This document shows positions 27,922 to 38,101 of a DNA stretch of 62,377 nucleotides, piece by piece. The stretch spans positions 1 through 62,377 of the forward strand of contig NZ_LXHE01000020.1 in NCBI RefSeq assembly GCF_001656295.1, in the 5' to 3' direction. The notes under the pieces are model-generated. The model searched no databases, had not been told where the DNA came from, and was given only the letters and a program-made list of their open reading frames with translations. The stretch comes from Moraxella catarrhalis. Lineage in GTDB: Bacteria > Pseudomonadota > Gammaproteobacteria > Pseudomonadales > Moraxellaceae. Every line of letters starts with the position of its first letter. Positions within the stretch are counted from its first letter, which is position 1. The translations under genes and the position numbers were made by a program.

Positions 27922-30363
27922 ATGCGTAATTCATATTTTAAAGGTTTTCAGGTCAGTGCAATGACAATGGCTGTCATGATGGTAATGTCAACTCATGCCC
28001 AAGCGGCGGATTTTGTGGCAAATGACATTGCCATCACAGGACTACAGCGAGTGACCATTGAAAGCTTACAAAGCGTGCTGCCGTTTCGCTTGGGTCAAGT
28101 GGTGAGTGAAGCACAATTGGCTGATGGTGTCAAAGCACTTTATGCAACAGGCAATTTTTCAGATGTGCAAGTCTATCATCAAGAAGGGCGTATCATCTAT
28201 CAGGTAACCGAAAGGCCGTTAATCGCTGAGATTAATTTTGAGGGCAATCGCTTAATTCCAAAAGAAGGTCTACAAGAAGGGCTAAAAAATGCTGGCTTAG
28301 CTGTGGGTCAACCACTAAAACAAGCCACGGTACAGATGATTGAAACCGAGCTTGCCAATCAATATATATCACAAGGCTATTATAATACCGAAATTACTGT
28401 CAAACAGACGATGCTTGATGGTAATCGTGTTAAGCTTGATATGACCTTTGCCGAAGGTAAACCTGCACGGGTGGTTGATATTAATATCATTGGCAATCAG
28501 CATTTTAGCGATGCAGATTTGATTGATGTGCTTGCGATTAAGGATAATAAAATCAATCCACTGTCTAAAGCTGACCGTTATACTCAAGAAAAGCTGGTTA
28601 CCAGTTTAGAGAATTTGCGTGCTAAATATCTCAATGCAGGGTTTGTGCGTTTTGAGATTAAAGATGCCAAGCTTAATATTAATGAAGATAAAAACCGTAT
28701 CTTTGTTGAAATTTCATTGCATGAAGGTGAGCAATATCGCTTTGGACAGACACAGTTTTTGGGTAATTTAACTTATACTCAGGCAGAACTTGAAGCACTG
28801 CTTAAATTCAAGGCAGAAGACGGGTTTTCACAAGCCATGCTTGAGCAAACAACAAACAATATCAGTGCCAAATTTGGTGACGATGGCTATTATTATGCTC
28901 AAATCCGTCCTGTAACACGCATTAATGATGAAAGTCGTACGGTTGATGTGGAATATTATATTGACCCTGTACGCCCTGTCTATGTACGCCGTATTAATTT
29001 TACAGGTAACTTTAAGACCCAAGATGAAGTACTCCGCCGTGAGATGCGACAACTTGAAGGTGCGTTGGCATCCAACCAAAAGATTCAGCTGTCACGCGCA
29101 CGCCTAATGCGCACAGGTTTCTTTAAAAATGTCACCGTTGATACCCGTCCAGTACCCAACTCACCTGATCAGGTTGATGTGAATTTTGTGGTTGAAGAAC
29201 AACCTTCAGGATCATCAACCATCGCAGCAGGCTACTCTCAAAGTGGTGGTGTAACTTTTCAATTTGATGTTTCTCAAAATAACTTTATGGGTACAGGTAA
29301 GCGTGTCAATGCTTCGTTTTCTCGCTCTGAGACCCGTGAGGTGTATAGTTTGGGTATGACCAACCCATACTTTACCGTGAATGGTGTCTCGCAAAGCTTA
29401 AGTGGCTACTATCGTAAAACCAAGTATGATAACAAGAATATCAGTAATTATGTACTTGATTCTTATGGCGGCTCATTAAGCTATGGCTATCCGATCGATG
29501 AAAATCAGCGATTAAGTCTAGGGGTGAATATCGATAATACTGAAGTGCGTGGTGGTCGTTTTATGGGTATTAGTAATGTCAAGCAGCTGATTGATGATGG
29601 TGGTGACATTTCAGTTGATGCCAATGGCATCCCTGATTTTAAAAATGACTATACTAGCTATAATGCCATCTTGGGATGGAGTTACTCAAGCTTAGATCGC
29701 CCAGTATTCCCAACCAAAGGTATGAGTCATAATGTGGATTTAACATTCGGCTTTGGTGATAAAACTCATCAAAAAGTGGTTTATCAAGGCAATATCTATC
29801 GCCCATTTGTCAAAAAATCAGTCTTGCGTGGATACGCCAAGTTAGGCTATGGCAATAATTTACCATTTTATGAAAATTTCTATGCAGGCGGCTATGGCTC
29901 GGTTCGTGGCTATGATCAATCCTCTTTGGGTCCACGCTCACAAGCCTATTTGACAGCTCGTCGTGGTCAACAAACCATACTAGGAGAGGTTGTTGGCGGT
30001 AATGCTTTGGCAACTTTCGGTAGTGAGCTGATTTTACCTTTGCCATTTAAAGGTGATTGGGTGGATCAGGTGCGTCCAGTGATATTCATTGAGGGTGGTC
30101 AAGTTTTTGATACAACAGGTATGGATAAACAAACCATTGATTTAACCCAATTTAAAGACCCACAAGCAACAGCTGAGCAAAATGCAAAAGCAGCCAATCG
30201 CCCGTTACTAACCCAAGATAAACAGTTGCGTTATAGTGCTGGTGTTGGTGCAACTTGGTATACGCCCATTGGACCTTTATCTATTAGCTATGCCAAGCCA
30301 TTAAATAAAAAACAAAATGATCAGACCGATACGGTACAGTTCCAGATTGGTAGTGTCTTTTAA
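27922..30363 (+). CDS. bamA: Outer-membrane assembly protein BamA
   Basis: Core of the BAM complex that inserts beta-barrel proteins. A signal peptide ends near THAQA (residue 30), followed by five POTRA domains to about residue 430 and a C-terminal barrel ending in Phe, as required for outer-membrane targeting. The barrel lid motif VRGYDQSSLGP is near 670. Length is 813 residues. A TTG four codons upstream is possible, but the ATG leaves a normal signal peptide. A 172-base gap after rseP leaves room for a separate promoter. Its stop overlaps the lpxD start by one base. Confidence 0.96.
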   Translation: MRNSYFKGFQVSAMTMAVMMVMSTHAQAADFVANDIAITGLQRVTIESLQSVLPFRLGQVVSEAQLADGVKALYATGNFSDVQVYHQEGRIIYQVTERPLIAEINFEGNRLIPKEGLQEGLKNAGLAVGQPLKQATVQMIETELANQYISQGYYNTEITVKQTMLDGNRVKLDMTFAEGKPARVVDINIIGNQHFSDADLIDVLAIKDNKINPLSKADRYTQEKLVTSLENLRAKYLNAGFVRFEIKDAKLNINEDKNRIFVEISLHEGEQYRFGQTQFLGNLTYTQAELEALLKFKAEDGFSQAMLEQTTNNISAKFGDDGYYYAQIRPVTRINDESRTVDVEYYIDPVRPVYVRRINFTGNFKTQDEVLRREMRQLEGALASNQKIQLSRARLMRTGFFKNVTVDTRPVPNSPDQVDVNFVVEEQPSGSSTIAAGYSQSGGVTFQFDVSQNNFMGTGKRVNASFSRSETREVYSLGMTNPYFTVNGVSQSLSGYYRKTKYDNKNISNYVLDSYGGSLSYGYPIDENQRLSLGVNIDNTEVRGGRFMGISNVKQLIDDGGDISVDANGIPDFKNDYTSYNAILGWSYSSLDRPVFPTKGMSHNVDLTFGFGDKTHQKVVYQGNIYRPFVKKSVLRGYAKLGYGNNLPFYENFYAGGYGSVRGYDQSSLGPRSQAYLTARRGQQTILGEVVGGNALATFGSELILPLPFKGDWVDQVRPVIFIEGGQVFDTTGMDKQTIDLTQFKDPQATAEQNAKAANRPLLTQDKQLRYSAGVGATWYTPIGPLSISYAKPLNKKQNDQTDTVQFQIGSVF

Positions 30364-31376
30364 TGCCAAGTCTTCATGAAATGATGACTGCCATCGAAAA
30401 ATATCAGAGCGTGCTTAATAAAGATGATATTGATGGCAGTATTAAGATAACAGGCGTGGCAAATTTATCGGCAGCCACCAAGCATCAAGTTGCGTTTTTG
30501 GCAAAAGCAAAATATCTTGATGAACTCAATCAAACAAATGCAGGAGTTGTACTATTATCTGAACAATTCATCAATGAAGCACGGATGATTAACCCTAAGT
30601 GTTTGTATGTATTGGTCAAAGATGCTTATTTGGCCTATGCATGTGTTAGCACACTGTTCGTCTCTTCATGTGTGACAGGCATTCACCACACGGCAATCGT
30701 TGCAGATTCAGCTGTTATTGGTAATCAAGTTAGTATTGGTGCAAATGCCGTCATTGGTGAAAAAGTGGTTTTGGCTGATGGCGTTGTAGTGGGTGCAGGT
30801 GCGATTATCGGTGAGCGTACCCAAATCGGTGCAGGCAGTCAAATCGATGCTGCTGCTGTTATTCATCATGATTGCATCATTGGCGAGCAAACACGCATTC
30901 ATAGCCATGCAAATATTGGGTCAGAAGGGTTTGGCTTTGCCCCTGTAGCAACTCAAGATGGACGACAGTGGCAGCGTATTGCACAGCTGGGGCGAGTGAT
31001 TATTGGTAATCATGTGCGTATTGGTAGCCATACCTGTATTGATCGTGGTGCGGTGGATGATACTGTCATTAGTGATGATGTGATTATTGATAATTTGGTA
31101 CAAATTGCTCATAATGTTCACATTGGTCGTGGTACAGCCATTGCTGCCAACTGTGGCATTGCAGGCAGCACCAAAATCGGTAAAAATTGCCTGATTGGTG
31201 GTGCGGTGGGTATCAGCGGGCATTTGACAATCGCTGATGATGTCACCATTACCAGTATGAGTATGGTCATTGCCAATATCCAAAAATCAGGAAGTTACTC
31301 TTCTGGTACTGCTGCCATGCCTTCTTTAAAGTGGCGGCGTGCGGCGGCAAGATTTCGTCAAATGGGTGAAAAATAA
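30363..31376 (+). CDS. lpxD: UDP-3-O-acylglucosamine N-acyltransferase LpxD
   Basis: Third step of lipid A synthesis, adding the N-linked acyl chain. The N-terminal uridine-binding domain covers about residues 1-105, then a left-handed beta helix with many hexapeptide repeats such as IGNQVSIGANAVIG. The catalytic His is in IGSEGFGFAP...-associated turn HIGRG/HNVHIG region near residue 245. Length is 337 residues, E. coli 341. It starts directly on the bamA stop (TAATG), with no skp gene in between. Confidence 0.95.
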   Translation: MPSLHEMMTAIEKYQSVLNKDDIDGSIKITGVANLSAATKHQVAFLAKAKYLDELNQTNAGVVLLSEQFINEARMINPKCLYVLVKDAYLAYACVSTLFVSSCVTGIHHTAIVADSAVIGNQVSIGANAVIGEKVVLADGVVVGAGAIIGERTQIGAGSQIDAAAVIHHDCIIGEQTRIHSHANIGSEGFGFAPVATQDGRQWQRIAQLGRVIIGNHVRIGSHTCIDRGAVDDTVISDDVIIDNLVQIAHNVHIGRGTAIAANCGIAGSTKIGKNCLIGGAVGISGHLTIADDVTITSMSMVIANIQKSGSYSSGTAAMPSLKWRRAAARFRQMGEK

Positions 31377-31489
31377 CCCAAAGTTTGATTGGTTAATGGG
31401 CTGGGTGTGTTCATTTTTTTGATTGATTGATTGAATTGGGTATGGGTAAATAAAAATAATCTTTTATCCTTTTATTCATAAGGAAATTT

Positions 31490-32017
31490 ATGTCTATTTC
31501 AAACATTGATTTTGATTTATTAGAGGCTGCTGATATTCACGCATTGAGTGATCGTGGTGTCACATTGCCACTGCACTATAACCAAATTAAGCATTATTTG
31601 CCGCATCGCTATCCATTCATGCTGATTGACCGAGTGACCGCTTGTAAACCCAATGAGTGGATCACAGGATATAAAAATATCAGTATCAATGAAGAGTTAT
31701 TTAACGGTCATTTTCCAGACAATCCAATCATGCCAGGCGTACTACAAGTTGAAGCAATGGCACAGCTATCGGGTATTTTAGGTTTCATCAGTGCAGGGCA
31801 GACCGCTGATGATGGTTATCTATACTTGTTTGCAGGTGTGGATAAAGTTCGTTTTAAAAAAGTTGTTACCTCAGGCGATCAGCTGGTGATTCGCTCAAAA
31901 GTTATGATGAATAAACGAGATGTTTATAAATTTGAGTGCACTGCCCATGTTGATGGTCAATTAACTTGCAGTGCTGAAATTATGATTGCTCGCCAAAAGG
32001 TGGATGGCATCAAATGA
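31490..32017 (+). CDS. fabZ: 3-Hydroxyacyl-ACP dehydratase FabZ
   Basis: Hot-dog fold dehydratase of fatty acid synthesis, competing with LpxA for hydroxyacyl-ACP. The active-site block LPHRYPFMLIDRV is near residue 37, and FNGHFPDNPIMPGVLQVEAMAQ near 73 holds the catalytic Glu. At 175 residues it is about 25 longer than E. coli FabZ (151), the excess being N-terminal. AAGGAAATTT precedes the ATG, which supports this start. A stretch with 3-4 TTGA units lies upstream. Confidence 0.95.
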   Translation: MSISNIDFDLLEAADIHALSDRGVTLPLHYNQIKHYLPHRYPFMLIDRVTACKPNEWITGYKNISINEELFNGHFPDNPIMPGVLQVEAMAQLSGILGFISAGQTADDGYLYLFAGVDKVRFKKVVTSGDQLVIRSKVMMNKRDVYKFECTAHVDGQLTCSAEIMIARQKVDGIK

Positions 32018-32058
32018 TTAACATGCAATCATTTGAGATAAATTTTTAAGAGGTAACC

Positions 32059-32832
32059 ATGACGATTCATCCTACGGCGATTATTGATGAGTCTGCAATC
32101 ATAGATGATTTAGCCATCATTGGACCTTATTGTATCATCGGCAAAAACAGCAAGATTGGCGCACATACTGTGCTTCGTAGTCATGTCATCATTGGTGAGA
32201 ATACTACCATTGGCGCACATAATGACATTTACCAATTTGCCAGTGTTGGTGAAAATCCCCAAGATTTAAAATACGCAGGTGAGGCTACTTATCTTGAGAT
32301 TGGCGATCGTAATCGCATTCGCGAAGCGTGCACCATCCATCGTGGCACCGCCCAAGATCAAGGCGTGACCCGTATCGGCAACCAAAACCTGTTTATGGTC
32401 AATGTGCACATTGCTCATGACTGTTGGGTAGGGGATCACAATGTATTGGCAAATAATGTGGGTGTTGCTGGACATGCTTATATTGGTAATCATGTGATTA
32501 TCGGCGGTCAATCTGGCGTCCACCAATTTTGCCGAATTGATGACTATAGCATGATCGGCGGTGCCAGCTTAATTGTCAAAGATGTGGCGGCATATGTGAC
32601 GGTGTCAGGCAATCCTGCCAAGGCGCATGGCATAAATAAAGAAGGCATGCGCCGAAAAGGATGGTCACAAGAAACCATCAAAGCACTGGATGAAGCATAT
32701 CGATTGGTGTTTCGCTCAGGGCTACTGCGTGACGAGGCTTTGACCGAGCTTAAAAAGCTGGTCGAAGCAGAGCCTAAAGTGCAGCTTTTGATTGACTCAA
32801 TCACTAATAGCAAGCGTGGCTTGGTTCGATAA
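32059..32832 (+). CDS. lpxA: UDP-N-acetylglucosamine acyltransferase LpxA
   Basis: First step of lipid A synthesis. It opens with [15 protein letters not shown] and continues as a hexapeptide-repeat beta helix; the catalytic His lies in [11 protein letters not shown] near residue 120. The helical C-terminal part (from about 190) ends in the usual basic tail. The length is 257 residues, E. coli 262. AGAGGTAACC precedes the ATG. It is the last gene of the envelope block; lpxB and others do not follow. Confidence 0.96.
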   Translation: MTIHPTAIIDESAIIDDLAIIGPYCIIGKNSKIGAHTVLRSHVIIGENTTIGAHNDIYQFASVGENPQDLKYAGEATYLEIGDRNRIREACTIHRGTAQDQGVTRIGNQNLFMVNVHIAHDCWVGDHNVLANNVGVAGHAYIGNHVIIGGQSGVHQFCRIDDYSMIGGASLIVKDVAAYVTVSGNPAKAHGINKEGMRRKGWSQETIKALDEAYRLVFRSGLLRDEALTELKKLVEAEPKVQLLIDSITNSKRGLVR

Positions 32833-32916
32833 ATTGAAAAAAGATGAAAAGTTATTGAATTTTTTAATTTATTCTTAAATAATAATAAATTTATTTAAAT
32901 AATCTATCGCATTTGC

Positions 32917-32947
32917 AAAACCTGTAACGATTTGTTGTAGGTTTTTT
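32917..32947 (+). terminator. Probable lpxA terminator
   Basis: A 12-bp stem with two G-U pairs (AAAACCTGTAAC against GTTGTAGGTTTT) and a 5-base loop, ending in T residues, 85 bases past lpxA. This is the main recognisable element in the first half of the 341-base gap. Confidence 0.65.
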
Positions 32948-33002
32948 ACTTTTAATTATTGGATTTGTTTGACTTTTTTTGTAAGTTCATACAAACTATA
33001 GT

Positions 33003-33053
33003 GGTGCATTTATCATTTTAAAAACTTATCTTAAAAAGTTTGGATAAAACACC
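33003..33053. other. Long imperfect hairpin upstream of the NSS transporter gene
   Basis: Nested arms GGTG/CACC, TTTATC/GATAAA and AAACTT/AAGTTT pair in order around a 6-8 base loop. The gap continues with a short ACTCT/AGAGT hairpin near 33137-33150 and then the GGAGAG ribosome site. Nothing else gene-like is seen in the gap. Confidence 0.4.
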
Positions 33054-33173
33054 AAAATAAAAAGTGGGCGCGGTGATTAAATGACTGGAGTTTGACACTT
33101 AGACTTTAGGATATGTCACACGCAAGAATATTTGATACTCTCAAAAGAGTGATAGGATTTTAGGAGAGCTTAT

Positions 33174-34664
33174 ATGTCGGCGCAACGAGAAAGTTGGTCA
33201 GCACGCTCTGGCTTTATTTTGGCAGCCATCGGATCGGCTGTTGGTTTGGGTAATATCTGGCGTTTCCCCTATGTTTCTTATGAAAATGGCGGTGGCGCAT
33301 TCTTTTTACCGTATTTGATCGCACTTGCGACGGCAGGATTCCCTTTGCTGTTTTTAGACTATGTCATGGGTCAAAAATACAAAGGTGCGCCGCCAACGGC
33401 TTATCGCCGTTTGATCAAATCAGCCGAAGGCATTGGCTGGTGGCAAGTGACGGTTTGTACCATTATCGGTATTTATTATGCATCAGTGTTGAGCTGGGCG
33501 GGTAACTACACGCTATTTGCAGTTGGTCAGCAGTGGGGTGAAGATACCGAAGGGTTTTTCTTTAATACCTACCTACAAAATGCCAGTGAATTAACCATGG
33601 CTTATTCATCACAGCTGTTAATCGGCTTGGTGGTTGTTTGGACGATGGTATTGCTGATTTTATACGGTGGCATCAAAAAAGGTGTGGAGCTGTCTAATAA
33701 AATTTTCATTCCTTTGTTGGTGATCATGTTTGGCGTATTGGTTGCGCGCGCAGTCACTTTGCCGGGTGCAACAATAGGTCTGGATACGTTCTTTGCGCCT
33801 AACTGGGAAAAAATGGCGGATCCTAAGGTTTGGCTAGCTGCTTATGGACACGTGTTTTTCTCGATGTCGATTGGTTTTGGGATCATGGTGACTTATGCTT
33901 CATACCTTAAACGTAATGCTAACTTGACTGGTTCAGGCTTGGTGGTTGGTTTTGCCAACTCATCGTTTGAGCTTTTAGCAGGCATTGGGATTTTCTCTGT
34001 TTTGGGTTTTATGGCTCAGGCGTCAGGTGTGCCAGTTTCTGAAGTGGTTTCAGGCGGTATCGGTCTTGCATTCATTGCCTTCCCAAAAATCATCTCAACC
34101 ATGGGTGATGCAGGCAATTTGGTAGGTATTTTGTTCTTTGGATCTTTGTTTGTCGCTGGCGTGACTTCGATGGTATCAATTCTGCAAGTGCCTATTTCAG
34201 CTATCCAAGATAAGTTTGGCTGGTCAAAACAGCAGTCCGTCACCATTGTTGGGTTGGGTTCAGCGATCATCTCGATTGCGTTATTTGGTTCTCAAAATGC
34301 CATCACATTTGTGGATGTGATCGATAATTTTGTGAATAATATCGGCATCGTCTTTGGTGCGATTTTATCTATCATTTGGGTAACTTGGTTTAATCGCAAT
34401 AAGCTGCCTGAATTGATTAATCATATCAATGCCATCTCAAGTGTGAAAGTAGGCGCGGTTTGGTCATTCATGCTGACGATTGTGACGCCGATCGCTTTGA
34501 TTGTCACTTTGGGTTTGACGCTTAAATCATTACTTACCGAAGGTTATGGCGGTTATCCGGTCAATGTGCAGTTTATCTTTGGATGGGGCGTGATCATTAT
34601 CTGTGCCATCTTGGCACTGGTATTACCGCGCATCAAAGGTCATTCATCTCATGAAGAACAATAA
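33174..34664 (+). CDS. Sodium-dependent NSS-family amino acid transporter (MetP-like)
   Basis: Neurotransmitter:sodium symporter family protein of 496 residues with about 11-12 membrane segments. The first unwound helix carries the family motif AIGSAVGLGNIWRFPY near residue 16, where sodium and substrate bind. The next gene encodes a MetS-type small subunit, and paired NSS-MetS transporters in Corynebacterium import methionine and alanine, so a small neutral amino acid is a reasonable guess for the substrate. GGAGAG precedes the ATG. Confidence 0.92.
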   Translation: MSAQRESWSARSGFILAAIGSAVGLGNIWRFPYVSYENGGGAFFLPYLIALATAGFPLLFLDYVMGQKYKGAPPTAYRRLIKSAEGIGWWQVTVCTIIGIYYASVLSWAGNYTLFAVGQQWGEDTEGFFFNTYLQNASELTMAYSSQLLIGLVVVWTMVLLILYGGIKKGVELSNKIFIPLLVIMFGVLVARAVTLPGATIGLDTFFAPNWEKMADPKVWLAAYGHVFFSMSIGFGIMVTYASYLKRNANLTGSGLVVGFANSSFELLAGIGIFSVLGFMAQASGVPVSEVVSGGIGLAFIAFPKIISTMGDAGNLVGILFFGSLFVAGVTSMVSILQVPISAIQDKFGWSKQQSVTIVGLGSAIISIALFGSQNAITFVDVIDNFVNNIGIVFGAILSIIWVTWFNRNKLPELINHINAISSVKVGAVWSFMLTIVTPIALIVTLGLTLKSLLTEGYGGYPVNVQFIFGWGVIIICAILALVLPRIKGHSSHEEQ

Positions 34665-34675
34665 GGAGGTTTAAA

Positions 34676-34807
34676 ATGGGAACTTTAGCACTGATCATTA
34701 TGATTGTTGCAATGGTAGCAATTTGGGGTGGTCTGATCATCTCTGCACTGCACCTTACCAAACATCCTGATATTGATATGGATAAAGTGCCATCTCATCA
34801 TCGATGA
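34676..34807 (+). CDS. MetS-like small subunit of NSS transporter
   Basis: A 43-residue single-helix protein, beginning MGTLALIIMIVAMVAIWGGL and ending in a polar tail with KHPDIDMDKVP. This fits the MetS family (PF16951), which is needed for MetP activity in Corynebacterium. A strong site, AAGGAGG, precedes the ATG, and the gene lies 11 bases after the transporter stop. A perfect terminator follows. It is too short for most gene callers. Confidence 0.88.
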   Translation: MGTLALIIMIVAMVAIWGGLIISALHLTKHPDIDMDKVPSHHR

Positions 34808-34818
34808 TGGAGCACTCC

Positions 34819-34853
34819 AAAAACCCGTCAAGCTTCTGACTTGACGGGTTTTT
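34819..34853 (+). terminator. Terminator of the NSS-MetS operon
   Basis: A perfect 14-bp stem (AAAAACCCGTCAAG and complement) with a 7-base loop and a T run at its end. Confidence 0.92.
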
Positions 34854-35048
34854 ATTTGGTTTATTCAATCTTAAAAAATGACTCTAGCTTTCATAAATTA
34901 TCCATGGTTTTTGTTAGAGATATTGGCTATAATGATTTGAGTTTTACACTGACAACGTACATGGATGGGTCGCCTTGACTGATGTCATCAAAATATAAAG
35001 CTGTTTATTGGGAGAATGACAGCTTTTGCCATTTTTAAGGGATTTGGT

Positions 35049-36653
35049 ATGATTACCGAGCATCTGGTTGATATATCACGTCTGCAGTTCGCTGTGACTG
35101 CACTTTATCATTTTTTATTTGTGCCGTTAACGCTTGGGATGACATGGCTTTTGGTCATCATGGAAGCCGTTTATTTAACAACGGGCAAAGAAATTTGGAA
35201 AGACATGACCCGGTTTTGGGGTAAGCTATTTGGAATTAATTTTGTGCTTGGGGTAACTACAGGCATAACCATGGAATTTCAATTTGGTACAAACTGGGCA
35301 TATTATTCACATTATGTGGGCGACATCTTTGGCGCACCGCTTGCCATCGAAGGCTTGATGGCTTTTTTCCTTGAGTCCACCATGGTTGGGCTATTTTTCT
35401 TCGGCTGGGATAGAATGTCTCGGCTGCAGCACTTCACAACAACGGTACTGATGGCACTGGGTACCAGTTTATCAGCATTGTGGATTTTGGTAGCAAATGG
35501 CTGGATGCAAAATCCAGTTGGCGCTGAATTTAATTATGAAACTATGCGCATGGAAATGGTCAGCTTTGCTGAAGTTTTCTTGAATCCTGATGCCCAAAAT
35601 AAATTTGTTCATACTGTCTCGGCAGGCTATGTGACAGGCGCATCTTTTGTGCTTGGGGTGTCCGCATGGTATCTGCTAAAAGGGCGGGATATTGCGTTTG
35701 CTAAGCGCAGTTTTCATGTTGCGGCGGCATTTGGCTTTGCTGCCATCTGTAGCGCCATTGTTTTGGGAGATGAGTCTGGATACTCGATCGGACAAGCTCA
35801 ACAAACCAAATTAGCAACCATGGAAGCCATGTGGGAGACTGAACCTGCACCAGCAGGCTTTAATGTCATTGCAGATATTAATGAAGCAGAACAAAAAAAT
35901 AACTGGTCTTTGCATATCCCTTATGTCATGGGCGTGATTGGAACTCGGTCAATAGATACTGAGATTTTGGGTATTCAAGATATTAAAAAACTCAATGCCG
36001 ATCACATCGTGAACGGCATGACCGCTGTTAGTGCTTTGGATTTGATGCGTCAAAATAAGCTAAATGGCGTTGAAAATCCGCAGGCTTTGATTGACGTTTT
36101 TGAGGAGCATAAAGAAGATTTGGGCTTCGGACTGCTCCTCAAAAAATACACCGATAATATGGCCGATGTCACCCCAGAAATGCTCTCAAAAGCCGTGGAT
36201 GACAGTGTACCGCGCGTCGCTCCGATGTTTTGGACATTCCGTGTGATGGTGGGCATGGGTGTGCTGATGCTTGTTTTGTATAGCTTGTGCTTATTCTTTA
36301 CTTTGAAAGGTAATTTTATGAGCAAGCCTTGGCTACTTAAATTTGCCATGATTATGATTCCTGCACCTTGGATTGCCATAGAAGCAGGGTGGTTTGTCGC
36401 AGAATATGGTCGTCAGCCGTGGACAGTTTACGGGATTTTACCGACACACTTATCAGTTTCTAATATCGATGTGAGTAATGTGATTTTATCCATGGCGGGT
36501 TTTGTCATTTTTTATACCCTATTGGCGATCGTTGAGGTGTATTTGATGCTTAAATATGTGCGTCTTGGTCCTGCAAGTCTTGGGACAGGTAAGTACTACG
36601 GAGAAACGGCATCAGAGCATTTAATTCAGCCATCCGATAAGCAGGAGGTATAA
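35049..36653 (+). CDS. cydA: Cytochrome bd ubiquinol oxidase subunit I
   Basis: Catalytic subunit of the bd-type terminal oxidase, a high-affinity quinol:oxygen reductase in the inner membrane. I chose the Met of [15 protein letters not shown] because AAGGGAT precedes it and because it sets the b595/d heme ligand at His21 ([10 protein letters not shown]). The C-terminal GRQPW motif ([18 protein letters not shown]) that follows the Q loop is present. Length is 534 residues, E. coli 522. It heads cydA-cydB-cydX with a 2-base gap to cydB. A TATAAT at 34928-34933 may be its -10. Confidence 0.96.
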   Translation: MITEHLVDISRLQFAVTALYHFLFVPLTLGMTWLLVIMEAVYLTTGKEIWKDMTRFWGKLFGINFVLGVTTGITMEFQFGTNWAYYSHYVGDIFGAPLAIEGLMAFFLESTMVGLFFFGWDRMSRLQHFTTTVLMALGTSLSALWILVANGWMQNPVGAEFNYETMRMEMVSFAEVFLNPDAQNKFVHTVSAGYVTGASFVLGVSAWYLLKGRDIAFAKRSFHVAAAFGFAAICSAIVLGDESGYSIGQAQQTKLATMEAMWETEPAPAGFNVIADINEAEQKNNWSLHIPYVMGVIGTRSIDTEILGIQDIKKLNADHIVNGMTAVSALDLMRQNKLNGVENPQALIDVFEEHKEDLGFGLLLKKYTDNMADVTPEMLSKAVDDSVPRVAPMFWTFRVMVGMGVLMLVLYSLCLFFTLKGNFMSKPWLLKFAMIMIPAPWIAIEAGWFVAEYGRQPWTVYGILPTHLSVSNIDVSNVILSMAGFVIFYTLLAIVEVYLMLKYVRLGPASLGTGKYYGETASEHLIQPSDKQEV

Positions 36654-36655
36654 CC

Positions 36656-37804
36656 ATGCTGTATGAATTGTTTGACTATCAATTATTAAAGCTGATTTGG
36701 TGGCTGCTTGTCGGAGTTTTGCTAATCGGCTTTGCCATCATGGATGGCCACGATATGGGAGTGTGTACGCTACTGCCTTTTGTGGGTCGTACCGATACAG
36801 AAAGACGCATCATTGTCAATACGATTGGACCGCACTGGGAGGGTAACCAAGTTTGGTTTATTACCGCTGGTGGGGCGATCTTTGCGGCACTGCCTTTGGT
36901 GTATGCGACCGCGTTTAGTGGTTATTATTGGGCATTAATGGCGACATTGTGGGCATTATTTTTCCGCCCTGTTGGCTTTAAATACCGCAGCATGATTAAA
37001 AACGACAAATGGCGCAATACTTGGGATTGGCTGTTATTTGTTGGATCGAGCGTGCCTGCATTGATTTTTGGTGTGGCTTTCGGTAATTTACTGCTTGGCT
37101 CACCGTTTAGTTTTGACCAAAATTTGGTGTCTACTTATTCTGGTTCATTTTTTGAGCTGTTGGCACCATTTGCCTTACTTTGTGGCTTGGTCAGTGTTGC
37201 CATGCTAACCATGCAAGGCGGTGTGTATTTGGCGCATCGCACCATTGAAGATGTGCAATCTCGCGCTAAAAAATCGGCTACCGCTGCCGCGGTCATCACT
37301 TCAGTGCTTTTTGTCATCGCAGGGTTTTGGGTTCAGACATTGGATGGCTATGTTTTGGTTAGTGCTGTAAATGGTGGTGCGGTGATTGATCTACTTTCAA
37401 AACAAGTACAAGTCCAATCTGGTGCTTGGATGACTAATTTTTATAATCATCCTGGGCTATGGCTGCTACCAGCATTAGGTACACTGATGCCACTTGTGAC
37501 CATTGCTTTACTAAAAATGGGTCGCACATTGACCGCTTTCGTAAGCTCAAGCCTAGCCTTGCTTGGCATTATCGGAACGGCAGGCGTGGCGTTATTCCCA
37601 TTTTATATGCCATCTTCTACCGATCCGCGCTCAAGCCTGACCGTTTGGGATTCAACATCAAGCCATTTTACTTTATTCATTATGCTTTTTGTGGTGATCT
37701 TCTTGTTGCCTGTCGTGCTGGCTTATACTAGCTGGGGTTATGCAGTGATGCGAGGAAAAGTCACCAAGGCTTATATCAAAGAAAACGAAAAAACACTTTA
37801 TTAA
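36656..37804 (+). CDS. cydB: Cytochrome bd ubiquinol oxidase subunit II
   Basis: Structural partner of CydA, with about eight or nine membrane helices. It has the signature [21 protein letters not shown] near residue 27 and the [23 protein letters not shown] motif after it. Length is 382 residues, E. coli 379. A strong AGGAGGT site precedes the ATG. It is directly followed by cydX. Confidence 0.96.
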   Translation: MLYELFDYQLLKLIWWLLVGVLLIGFAIMDGHDMGVCTLLPFVGRTDTERRIIVNTIGPHWEGNQVWFITAGGAIFAALPLVYATAFSGYYWALMATLWALFFRPVGFKYRSMIKNDKWRNTWDWLLFVGSSVPALIFGVAFGNLLLGSPFSFDQNLVSTYSGSFFELLAPFALLCGLVSVAMLTMQGGVYLAHRTIEDVQSRAKKSATAAAVITSVLFVIAGFWVQTLDGYVLVSAVNGGAVIDLLSKQVQVQSGAWMTNFYNHPGLWLLPALGTLMPLVTIALLKMGRTLTAFVSSSLALLGIIGTAGVALFPFYMPSSTDPRSSLTVWDSTSSHFTLFIMLFVVIFLLPVVLAYTSWGYAVMRGKVTKAYIKENEKTLY

Positions 37805-37815
37805 TGAGGTAGATT

Positions 37816-37941
37816 ATGTGGTATTTTGCTTGGATCTTAGGATTGGGTTTTGCGGTGCTGCTCGCCATCGTCAGTGCGGTTTGGGTTGAGTTTGAAGACA
37901 GTCGCAATGACTCTTTTAAGCAGTTTGACAACAAAAAATAA
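37816..37941 (+). CDS. cydX: Cytochrome bd small subunit CydX
   Basis: A 41-residue single-helix protein starting MWYFAWILGLGFAV, the invariant CydX pattern, with the conserved Glu of VWVE just after the helix. In E. coli CydX stabilises the heme centres of CydAB. TGAGGT lies before the ATG, 11 bases after cydB, and a terminator follows the stop. Confidence 0.93.
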   Translation: MWYFAWILGLGFAVLLAIVSAVWVEFEDSRNDSFKQFDNKK

Positions 37942-37957
37942 AGAACATTGATCAACA

Positions 37958-37990
37958 CACCCCAAGCCAGTGCGCTTGGGGTGATTTTTT
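37958..37990 (+). terminator. cydABX terminator
   Basis: A 10-bp stem (CACCCCAAGC and complement) with a 6-base loop followed by ATTTTTT. Confidence 0.9.
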
Positions 37991-38101
37991 ATGTTGGTTT
38001 AACGCGGCATCTTTGATTTAGCAAAACTCAAGCAATACAAGCGTGGTATAATCTGCCAAATTTGATATAATATAATGCGTAATCTTTAATTTGGGTGTGG
38101 C

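Noticed and set aside
31417-31435. TTGA/GATT tandem repeat before fabZ as a phase-variable tract
   Set aside because: Only 3-4 copies, too short to slip at a notable rate, and it lies outside the coding region.
34970-34995. FNR box before cydA (TTGACTGATGTCATCAA)
   Set aside because: The half sites are spaced too far apart for the FNR consensus, so I do not claim oxygen control from it.
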